Assembly (NCBI GenBank): GCA_022829145.1
Contig: CM040764.1
Location: 620,001 to 684,000, forward strand
Direction: 5' to 3'
Length of the DNA: 64,000 nt
Origin: Albula goreensis
Taxonomy: Eukaryota; Chordata; Actinopteri; Albuliformes; Albulidae
A model generated the notes under the pieces. It ran no database searches. It had not been told where the DNA came from and worked only from the letters and a program-made list of their open reading frames with translations. Every line of letters begins with the position of its first letter. The first letter of the stretch is position 1. This document shows positions 26,199-38,324 of the stretch, piece after piece. A program made the position numbers and the translations under genes.

Positions 26199-29100
26199 GT
26201 GTGTGTGTGTGTGTTTATGGTTCCTGCGATATTAACTAGCCAAGACTGGCATCTGGACTACAAAAGACCAGCTTACAGTCAAGCGACTGCTTTCAGTTTT
26301 AAAATTTGTCCATTGAATAATTAGATTTTGGATGCTTAGCTGCGATTGGATGCTTGTATTCTTCCGGTTTCGCACCACAAACGTCATCAACACGCCCACT
26401 CTCTCACTGTGAATTCTCTGGAAAATCTCCTGCTATATTCACTCATAAGCTCAACTGGACATTACCTGGACTTTTTACAAGGGAGCTGGCAGGATAAAGT
26501 CTGTTTAATGTCTGGTGCGACTGATTCGGACATTTGTGCTCCTCTGGGTGATGTCCGGAAAAGTTCAGGGTTGCAGTGCATGTGTGAAAGGGGCTTATGT
26601 GTGTGAGCGTATGTGACAGTGTGTGTTGGTGTGAATGTTAGTGTGTGAGAGTGTGTGTGTGTATGAATGTGAGAGTGTGTGTGACAGTGTGTGATGCTGT
26701 GTGTGCGTGTGTGTGAGTGTGACTCTGTGTATGATAGGGTGATTGTGTGAGAATGTGTGTGAGTGTGTGCGCATGTGTGTATGAGTATGTGTTGGTATTG
26801 GTGTCATTGTGTATGAGTGTGAGTGTGTGGGTGATCCTGCAGGGTGATGTGTGTGTGTGTGTGTGTGTGTATGTATATGTTGGTGTTACTGTGCGTGAGT
26901 GTGTGTACGTGTGTGTTGCTGTGAGTATATTGTGTGTGTGTGTGTGTGTGTGTGTCTGTGTATGTGTGTGTGTGTGTGAGACAGTGTGTGTTACTGTGAG
27001 TATACATGAGTGTGAGTATGTGTGTGATCCTTCTGGGTGCTGAGTATGTGTGTGTGTGTGTGTGTGTGAGACAGTGTGTGTTGCTGTGAGTATACATGAG
27101 TGTGAGTATGTGTGTGATCCTGCTGGGTGCTGAGTATGTGTGTGTGTGTGTGTGTGTGTGAGACGGTGTGTGTTGCTGTGAGTATGTATGAGTGTGAGTA
27201 TGTGTGTGATCCTGCAGGGTGATGAGTATGTGTGTGTGTGTGTGTGTGTTGCTGTGAGACGGTGTGTGTTGCTGTGAGTATGTGTGTGTGAGTATGTGTG
27301 TGATCCTGCAGTGTGTGTTGCTGTGTGTGTGTGTGCGTGTGTGTGTGTGAGACAGTGTGTGTTGCTGTGAGTATGTATGAGTGTGTGTGTGTGTGTCCCT
27401 GCAGGAGCTGCATGTTGCAGGCGGACTCAGAGAGGCTGAGGCAGGCGTGGATTAAGGCTGTACAGAGCAGCATCGCCACGGCCTTCAGAGAGAAGGGGGA
27501 GGACGCCCAGGTCAGTGAACGTCATCCTTCCATCCTCCGTGTTTCAGTGAGGGTCACTTCAACGTTTCATTCTTCATTTTGCACATGGACCCAGACCTCT
27601 GAACTTTCTCTTCAAGCTGCTCTGGAAAAGAGTGTCTGCTAAATACCTGTAAGATGACGTAATGTTCACAGCAAGCAGCCAGTAAGGTGGCTGGTCAGGT
27701 ATGCATGCTGCTGATTGGTCGGATGGTTTTGCCTGCAGAAGCTGGACAGGAAATCGTCGGCCTCAACAGGGAGTCTGGACTCTGCGGGGGAGCCCAGGGA
27801 GCGCATTGTGAAGGAGGAGGGGGCGCTGCAGAGAGTGCAGGCCATCCCAGGGAACAGCAGCTGCTGCGACTGCGGCCAGCCGGACCCGCGCTGGGCCAGC
27901 ATCAACCTGGGCATTACTCTCTGTATTGAGTGCTCTGGCATACACAGGTACCCACACTGCTGCCACATACCTGCCCTTACACAGGTACACACACTGCTAT
28001 CCACATACCTGCCCTTACACAGGTACCCACACTGCTGCACACATACCTGCCCTTACACAGGTATACACACAGCCCACATACCTGCCCTTACACAGGTACC
28101 CACACTGCTGCCCACATACCTGCCCTTACACAGGTACACACACTGCTGCCCACATACCTGCCCTTACACACAGGTACCCACACTGCTGCACACATACACA
28201 GGTACACACACTGCTGCCCACATACCTGCCCTTACACAGGTACACACCTGCTGCCACATACCTGCCCACAGGTACCCACACTGCTGCCCACATACCTGCC
28301 CTTACACAGGTACCCACACTGCTGCCACATACCTGCCCTTACACAGGTACCCACACTGCTGCCCACATACCTGCCCTTACACAGGTACACACACTGCCCA
28401 CATACCTGCCCTTACACAGGTACCCACACTGCTGCCACATACCTGCTGCCCACACACCTGCCCTTACACAGGTACCCACACTGCTGCCCACATACCTGCC
28501 CTTACACAGGTACACACACTGCTGCCCACATACCTGCCCTTACACAGGTACCCACACTGCTGCCCACATACCTGCCCTTACACAGGTACACACACTGCTG
28601 CCCACATACCTGCCCTTACACAGGTACCCACACTGCTGCCCACATACCTGCCCTTACACAGGTACCCACACTGCTGCCCACATACCTGCCCTTACACAGG
28701 TACACACACTGCTGCCCACATACCTGCCCTTACACAGGTACACACACTGCTGCCCACATACCTGCCCTTACACAGGTACCCACACTGCTGCCCACATACC
28801 TGCCCTTACACAGGTATACACACAGCCCACATACCTGCCCTTGCACAGTTATACACACTGCGGCCCACATACCTGCCCTTACACAGGTACCCACACTAAT
28901 TAGATACGTGTATAACTATGGAGGTTAGCTGAGCTAACACTAGTGTTATGATATTTACATATGTTATCTAGCTATCTACCTTTATAGGAAAGGTAGATAG
29001 CTAGATAATTCAAAGACAAACAACCGTAACTACAATCTCCAGGTATTTATACAGCAATTTCTTGATTTTTTATTTCAGTTTTATGGAAACACTGTTTTAA

Positions 29101-32100
29101 AAATAATTTCTGTTTTAGTTGAAAGATTTATATTCTGTCCAAAAGTCTGATCTCTTCATGAAGAGATCAGACTTCATGACTTGAAGTCTTACAATGTAAT
29201 GCACATTTAGTCTTACAATGTACAGGTCATTTCTTCTTTCATATCCCTTGGTTAAAAGGCTGTATTGCTGATACACAATCAATAGGCGACTGGAACAATT
29301 AAAGCGTTAATATTTTTTTCTGTCAAAAGGACTGGTGACTTGAATAGTTTCTCTTTGATGGCTCATCCAACTTATTTAGAGTAAGAAATAAGAGCAGGGA
29401 AGACAGGAATTATGCTGAAATTAGAATGGCAGGTCACTCTCCACAACAATTTCTAAATCGCCAGTCAGTACATAAATTAATCTGAATCCTTGCAATGGAG
29501 AAGAACACTACATGATATCATAATAGCTGTTTTCATATGTGAGTTTGACCTGCTGATAAACTGATCAGTGATAATTTGTAGCACCAAGGAATTAGCCAAA
29601 GCTATCAAACACCATTGGACAGCCTTCAAATATAATTGTCGTAGTGGACTGAAAGATGACAGTTCGTACCAGCTCAGTTTATTGTGAGTGAAAGTCTTCC
29701 AACACTATTCCATTTGCTAGCTAACTATTTTGGCACCAACCCAGTGTGATTTAAGTACTTTGTGTTAATTTGTGTTAATTTTGTTTTCTTTACGAATATA
29801 AAGCCCCTAAATGTGTATGTTTTCTCATGTGTACTCATCTCAAAGACATCAAGATAGCTTTTCTTGGACAGTTCCAATGTTACCAGATAGTGCATATACA
29901 TTTTATGAAGAAAAGCAAAAAAACTTTAAAAAGACAGTTAATTGGTAGCTGCTACTATAAAACCAATGGTTAGCAATGTTTCCTGTTACCAACTGGAAGT
30001 CTCGCAAATATTGCTGAACACATAAAGATGTTCAAACATATTGTGAATACTATATATAAGCTACAATACATCGCTTCTTCTGCCTGCCACTGTTGTACTG
30101 AAGCCCCTCCCCTCTCCATGTAGGCATTTCCTCTCTCTGCCCCTCCCACAAACATACTGAAGCCCCTCCCCTCTCCATGTAGGCATTTCCTCTCTCTGCC
30201 CCTCCCACAAACATACTGAAGCCCCTCCCCTCTCCATGTAGGCATTTACTCTCTCTGCCCCTCCCACAAACATACTGAAGCCCCTCCCTCTCCATGTAGG
30301 CATTTCCTCTCTCTGCCCCTCCTACAAACATACTGAAGCCCCCTCTCCATGTAGGCATTTCCTCTCTCTGCCCCTCCCACAAACATACTGAAGCCCCTCC
30401 CCTCTTTACACAAGCACCTCCCCTCTCTGCAGTCCTACTGAAGCTCCTCCCCTGTCTCTGCCCTACAGGAGTCTCGGTGTCCACTTCTCCAAGGTACGAT
30501 CGCTGACGTTAGACACTTGGGAGCCGGAGCTGCTGAAGGTGGGTGTTCCTCTCTCTGCTACAAATCAGCCAGCCCAAGATTCATCAGCCAAAGATTATAT
30601 ACAAGATTGCCAGTTCTCTGCCAAAGCTTGTCAACCTGCTTTTCAATGATTTGTGGTTAAAAAACACAAAAACGGGCAGACTTTGACATACGTTGCTGGG
30701 TGACAGGAGGGAATTCAGAGATATTTAGTAGCAACTTTTGAGAAACCAAAATTTTATTTACAATATAGAATAGATTACTGACGTTTCCTTGAAATGTTTT
30801 TTTTTTCCCAGTCTAGCTGCTTTATATGAAGGAGCTGTAACAGATTTTCTGGTCAACATGCGATTGTGATACAGCAGTACGGTAGAATGACCCAGATTGT
30901 CACTGCTCTGCACAAATAATTCTTAGCATAACTGATGGTACGGCACATTCCAGAAATCTACTTTGTCATAACGAAATTAATGAAAATGTTGTTGATGCCT
31001 TGCTTCCCCACTGTTAGGTTCCCCCCCCTACCTGAACAGGTAGTTGCAGGGATCACGCCTACTTCCCCAACAGGTGTTTCACTGCGTGAGTCACCTTACA
31101 GCCCTAAAATGAGTTTTTGTGTTGGATGTGTTTACAGCTGATGTGTGAACTTGGGAATGGACTCATAAATCAGATCTATGAAGCTCAGAGAGAGGAGATG
31201 GGCTTCAGAAAACCTCAGCCTGGAGATCCCAGGTACTGCATGGCCTTCTGGGAAATGAGCCACTGAATGTTGGGACCTGTAGGCTTGGTCTTTATTTTAA
31301 ATTCATTTCATAAATGTGCTTGTTACTAAATTGTGGCTTTCTTTTAGGGCTGCTACTGTACATTCTGAATTTTTTGTTACTGAATCATTCAGTTTGTGTT
31401 ACCAGAGAATCAACATGTTCCCAGCTGAAACCTGTGTTTGTCACATTTCTGGTCTCAGGGATGCCTTCTTTGAGGGTATTTTTGCACTTTTGTGTCGTAA
31501 GAGCCTCTGTGAAATGGTTTTGATGTGATACAATGTTTTAAGTCCATCTCACTCTGTCACTGCTCTCCCTTAGACAGGAGATTGAGGCCTACATCAGAGC
31601 TAAATATGTTGACAAGCGGTTTGTCCGGAAGCCGTCTGCCATGGAGCAAAGGTCAAAGGTTGTAGCACTGAGCAAACAGGAGAAGAGGCTGAGCAGCAGC
31701 ATAGAGTACCTGCCCCCGAGACCTCCCCCGCCCACACCCAACCTCCGCCCCGCCTCCAATGCCTCAGGTGAGACCCTGTGAACCCGACCTACCCACGCCC
31801 AAACTCCTCCCCCCGCCCACACCCAAACTCCGCCCCGCCTCCAATGCCTCAGGTGAGACCCTGTGAACCCGACCTACCCACGCCCAAACTCCTCCCCCGC
31901 CCACATGCAAACTCCGCCCCGCCTCCAATGCCTCAGGGAGACCCTGTGAACCCGACCTACACACCCCCAAACTCCTCCCCCCGCCCACATCCAAACTCTG
32001 CCCCGCCTCCAATGCCTCAGGTGAGACCCTGTGAACCCGACCTACCAACGCCCAAACTCCTCCCCCCGCCCACACCCAAACTCTGCCCCGCCTCCAATGC

Positions 32101-35100
32101 CTCAGGTGAGACCCTGTGAACCCGACCTACCAACGTCCAAACTCCTCCCCCCGCCCACATCCAAAATCTGCCCCGCCTCCAATGCCTCATGTGAGACCCT
32201 GTGAACCCAACCTACCCATGCCCAAACTCCTCCCCCCGCCCACATCCAAACTCCGCCCCGCCTCCAATGCCTCAGGTGAGACCCTGTGAACCCGATCTAC
32301 CCAAGCCCAAACTCCTCCCCCACCCACATCCAAACTCCGCCCCGCCTCCAATGCCTCAGGTGAGACCCTGTGAACCCAACCTACCCATGCCCAAACTCCT
32401 CCCCCGCCCACACTCAAACTCCGCCCCACCTCCAATGCCTCAGGTGAGACCCTGTGAACCCGACCTACCCACGCCCAAACTCCTTCCCCCGCCCACATCC
32501 AAACTCTGCCCCGCCTTCAGTGCCTCAGGTGAGACCCTGTGAACCCCGTGCCAAAACCCCAAGCCCAGACTCTATGCCCCACCCTCACCTCAAACTGCCC
32601 CCAGCACTTTAAAATCTTTTCTGTGAGAAACTGGATAAAGTTTGTCTAATGGTCTTTTGGGAAGTCCAGTTAAGAGACCATTACAATAGTCCACCCTACT
32701 GGAGATAAAAGTATGGATGAGCTTCTCTTGGTCTTTTTGAGACACCCAGCCCTTGATTCTGGCTACATTTTAAGGTGATAAAATGCTGTTTTAGTGATTG
32801 CTTTAATATGGCTGATGAAGGTGAGGTCTGAGTTTATTAGAACGCCAAGATTATGAACTTGGTCTTTGGTTTTTAGAGCCTGAGAGTCGAGGTTTTTACT
32901 CATACTAATTCTCTTCTTTTTGTTGCCAAACACAATAATCCCTGTTTTGTCCTTATTTAATTCTAGAAAATTATGGCTCGTCCAATTATTTATTTGCTCT
33001 AAATATTGACACAGTGAGTCTATTGGGCTGTAGTCATCTGGTAAGAGAGCCAAAAATATCTGTACATCATCTGTATTACTGTGGTAATCAATGTTGTTGT
33101 TCTGTATCATTTGGCCCAAGGGCAGTATATAGAGATTAAACAGAAGAGGTCCGAGAACTGGGCCGTGGGGGACTCGGCGCGTCATAGCCATCCTATCAGA
33201 TTCATAACTGCCAATGGTGACAAAGTAACTTCAGTCTTCTAAATAAGACCTGAACCATTTAAGGACTACCCCAGAAAGTCCTACCCCATTTTCCAACCTG
33301 TCCAGCAGTATTCTATGATCTACAGTGTCAAACACAACACTGAGATCTAATAAAACCAGAACTGACTTTTTTCCTTAATCATTATTCAGCCATATATCAT
33401 TTAACACTTTTGCAAGAGCTGTTTCAGTACTGTGGTGAGGTTGGAAGCCTGATTGAGTTGATTAAAAACTACCATCTCAATAATCTTAGCTTTAAAAGGG
33501 AGATTTGAGACAGGTTTATAGTTGTTAATACAGAGGCACTCAGTCTTCTCTTTTTTAGTAGTGGCTTAGTGGCTGCTCTTTTTAGTGACTTTGGGAAAAT
33601 GCCTGATAGTTGTGAGCCATTAACTATTTGCTGCAAATCAATTGCTACAGAGTTAAAAATAGTTTTTAAAAAAGTCAGATGGCAGTGTGTTGAGACAGCA
33701 TGTCTATGATTTAAGATGCCTAACTGTTTCCTCTAGAGTTTTTAGATCAATTGTATTAAACTGTAACATAGTACTCAGGTTATTTCTAGGTGGTTGTAGA
33801 GACAGTAAAGTTTCATAGTTTGGCTGTGTGGTGTTTGTGGTCAGTCTAATAGTTTTAGTTTTTTCACTAAAAAGCAAGCAAATTCATTACATTTCTCAGT
33901 GGAAAGGAGTTCAGGGGCTATCTGTTTTTGGGTTTGTAAGCTTGTCAGCCATAACAAATAAAGTGTGGGTGTTGTTTATGTTCCTGTTAATCATTTTACA
34001 GAAATGTAGCTGTCTAACCCTGCATAACTCATAGTTGTAATTACAAAGGCTTTTGTTTTTAGGTCATAGTGGATATGGAAGTTTAGCTTTTCTCCACTTA
34101 TGTTCAAGATCAAACCCCGCCCCCTGCCATAGCTCAAACTCCGCCCCCTGTCATATCCAAACTCCGCCCCCTGCCATAGCTCTGCTCCCAGGCCATGCCT
34201 ATCTCACCCCTGCTAATACCCAAACTCCCTCCCTGCTCACCCACTACCCAGAGCCTCACAATCACTGAGGCACGGCCACAAGGCCCTTGGCCAGGGGGGT
34301 TGTTTGTGTTATGCTTCTCTGCCAATGAGGCGCCTGGTCACTAATCTCTCGCTGCTCTGGGCTTTCCCTCCTCTCTCTCTGTCTTTGGCCTGCTCTGTGT
34401 GTCTGCTACTAATCCTGTCCCTATGCTACCTACCCCAACCCTTGACCCCGCGTAGCTGCAGTTGGCAGTGAGGAGACTCGGCGTGACTCTCTCTTCTGTC
34501 CTGATGAGCTAGACTCACTCTTCTCCTACTTTGACACCTCTTCAAAACTTCGGAGTAGTAAGTACTTCACTGTGCCTCTGCTCTCTCCACTCCCCTTTGA
34601 ACAATGACTCTTCATCCCCTCCACTCCAGTGATGTACAGAGTTGTGATTGGCCCCTCCCTTCGTACTCCAGTGGTGCACTGAGCAGTGATTGGCCCCTCC
34701 TTTCCCTGCTCCAGTGATGTACAGTGTGATTGGCCCCTCCCTTCCTACTCCAGTGCTGACCAGTGATTGGCCCCTCTCTTCCTACTCCAGTGCTGCACTG
34801 AGCTGTGATTGGCCCCTCCCTTCCCTACTCCAGTGGTGCACTGAGCTGTGATTGGCCTCTTCCTTTCCTACTCCAGTGGTGCACTGAGCTGTGATTGGCC
34901 CCTCCCTTTCCTACTCCAGTGGTGCACTGAGCTGTGATTGGCCCCTCCTTCCCCCACTCCGGGGATGTGCTGAGCTGTAATTGGTCCCTCCCTTCCCTGC
35001 CCCAGTGATGCACTGAGTTGTGATTGGCCCCTGGGTCAACCATTTATTAATTTTAAAAAATGTATGTTCTTTGATATTTGAAAGCTGATTGTGATTAAAA

Positions 35101-36833
35101 AAATAATACTACTAATAGATTCATTCTCACAAAATATTTTAATCAAATAAATGTATGAATTTTTCTGCCATGTTTTCTCAGGAAATCACCTTCAGTTTTA
35201 GCTATGCCACTATACTAGGCAGCTAAGCTAAAGAGTTAAAAACGTAACTCTCACTGTGGTAGATGGCACAGTTCACTGGTCTTAGAAGATTTCCCTCATG
35301 CTCGCATTGAAAATGATTTGCTGTCTATTGTCTACTGTTGTTAGTATGCGCACGCAGAAGGTGTTGTTAGCATGTAAACACAGAAGGCACTGTTAGTATG
35401 TGAACGCAACATGGTTGGGGCCACAGACTGCGCCGTTTCCTAATGTGTAGGGCAGCCATATCTAAACAGACCAGTGACCCTTTCTTCTTTCCCCCTCTCT
35501 TCTCCCCCCTCTCCTCTCCTCCCCTCTCCTCTTGTTTTGCAGTCAGGAGCACAGACAGTGGGATCCAGAACAGTGCAGACGGGAGCCGGGAGATGCTGGC
35601 CTCCACACCTTCCAGCAACAGCCTGAACGAAGGTGAGGGTTGGCCACCCACACCTGTGAACACACCTGTGCAGTGCGGCTGATGTCACACCTGTGAACAC
35701 ACCTGTGCAGTGCGGCTGATGACACACCTGTGAACACACCTGTGCAGTGCGGCTGATGACACACCTGTGAACACACCTGTGCAGAGTAACAGATCTCACA
35801 CCTGTGAACACACCTGTGCAGTGTAACTGATGTCACACCTGTGAACACACCTGTGCAGTGCAACTAATCTCACACCTATGAACACACCTGTGCAGTGTAA
35901 CTAATCTCACACCTATGAACACACCTGTGCAGTGTAACTGATCTCACACCTGAGAACACACCTGTGTGGAGTAACTGATCTCATACCTGTGAACACACCT
36001 GTGTGGAGTAACTGATCTCATACCTGTGAACACACCTGTGCAGTGCGGCTGATGTCACACCTGTGAACACACCTGTGCGGAGTAACTGATCTCACACCTG
36101 TGAACACACTTGTGTGCAGTAACTGATCACACACCTGTTAAATTTAATCCTTCAATATTCCCTTTGATATTACAAGCATTCTGTATTTCACTTTTGTCAT
36201 TCTTACTTTGTCACTCTTATTTACATTATTTCTTAACTAATATGTGAATATGTTGTATGTATACTCTCAAACAATTTTATGTGATTGGTAAATAGTAATA
36301 AATAACTATCAATAATATAACAATTAACTACTGTATAGAAATAATTACTTTGTCCTTAATTCTTTTCAAGTAAATATATACAGTACACACAAATGGGACA
36401 GTAGGTCAAAACACACCAGGGATGGATGTTATATAAGGTGTGGCTCTGCTCCGACCCGCTACTGTTTGCTTAAGAGCCAACAGAGGAGTGGCTGATACCA
36501 GCCTCACTCTCCTACATGTGTCTTCTCCAAAGGGTCAGCACAAGGCTGTGTTCCAGCTACACTGTCCTTTATCCACTACACTATTGACTGCGGAAGGAAG
36601 CACCCGCACACGCACTTAAGTTTGCTGATGAAACGGCCTGTTTGCCTTTTAAAGAGCTCTGAACAGCAGCATGGTTCTATTTTTGATTATTTTATTCAGT
36701 AATGTGACCATTTTTATCTTGTTTCAATACAAAACAAAGGATGGTGGATTTAGGAGAAGTATAAGCTCCCTCCTAACAGCTGAGAAAAAGGGTGAAGTGA
36801 CCCCACTGCAAGAGTCAGAGGATATAGTAGAGG

Positions 36834-36864
<31 letters not shown>

Positions 36865-38252
36865 GTGTATGTGTGTGTGTTGTGTGTGTGTGTGTGTGTG
36901 TGTGTGAGTCTGAGTCTGGGTGAGTCTGCTGAGGTAGGTGCAGGGACTAGCTCTATACTGAAGGACTCTTATTTTCGGGGGCTCTCATTTTTTAGTTGAC
37001 AACCATTTTAAAACTGTTTTATTATTAACATAAGTGAATTATTGAATGAAGTTGTTGGTTTGGCAACACCAGTTTGACCAACCTGAACCAAATTAAAATG
37101 ACTTTAAGTACCTGCACCAGCATCATTTGGGCTCCTAGGTCAAAGATTTTCTAATCTCAATACAAGAGTGTTAAAGAAGGCAAAAAGCTTTCAAAGGACT
37201 CCACTCAGATAAACCCCTCAACACTGAGTTAAACCTTCTCCCATCTGGGAAGAGGGTCTGTGTCCCCACGATCAAAAATAACCAGGACAGAAACGCGATT
37301 GTGCTATAAAGAGCTATAACATTGCTTAACAAACTGCAGCAATAGCACTTCACTTGTTTTACTCTAAGTTAAAGAAATGTATTCAAAATTAACATATCTT
37401 TATTGCACTTCATTCTTTTCTTTCATGGAATAATAGTTTTCTAATCTAACCTCGTGGATTTATCAGGTGATTTGGCTGTCTGAATAATTGACAGGTTGGC
37501 TTGATTAACTAAAGGATTGAATTGTTTGACTAGGTACGTAATCTAGTTATTGATGGATAGATTTATTCACGATTATTGAGTAATCAGGTCATTGATAGAT
37601 TGATGTTTGTTTTATTGATCGATTGATGACCTAATTGATCATTTTTGTGTTTCAGAGCTCCCCGAGGCTCCGCTCCCGTCTCCCTTTCCTGGCAAAGACT
37701 CTCCGGTGTTTTCCGAGCCCAGGGAGTACTCGCCGGGCCTGCAGCTGTACTGGGCCTGCAGCGCCCGCAGCCTGCCCGACATGGCCGAGGCGCTGGCCCA
37801 CGGAGCCGATGTCAACTGGGTCAACACGAGGACCAGAACCGCACCCCGCTCATCCAGGCAGTGCAGGGGGTGAGCCCAGCGGCGCCAATCCCCTTCAGCC
37901 ACATAATGACCACAGATTTACACTGAGACCTGAAATACCTGACAGCTCTTCTCAAAAACAGCATCAAATGAAAGCAACAAGTAAATACACAGATGTCAGT
38001 TTACATAACAATGACGCACATGCTCTACGGTTTATATGTTAGCTGGTTCAGATAGTTACAAATCAATAAAAATGGCTGAGCACATCTTTCTGTAGTGGTA
38101 ATAATGTTCATTATAAAATGATGAATATAGTGCAACATTGCAACATTGTGTCTGTAGTGGTATTTTAACTGGAAGCAACTAAATGGTGCTGGGGTCAGCT
38201 GACCTCAGGGGGTGGGGCTTATGGTGTGTATGTCCTGTTACCCAGCTCACAG

Positions 38253-38324
<72 letters not shown>

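Noticed and set aside
8773..28895. CRISPR array
   Set aside because: The repeats are direct and contiguous without unique spacers, and the DNA is vertebrate.
27715..28928. Three overlapping 325-394 codon plus frames rich in Thr/His/Pro
   Set aside because: They arise by reading exon 14 into its 38-bp intronic array; the true splice at 27947 to 30469 restores the ArfGAP domain.
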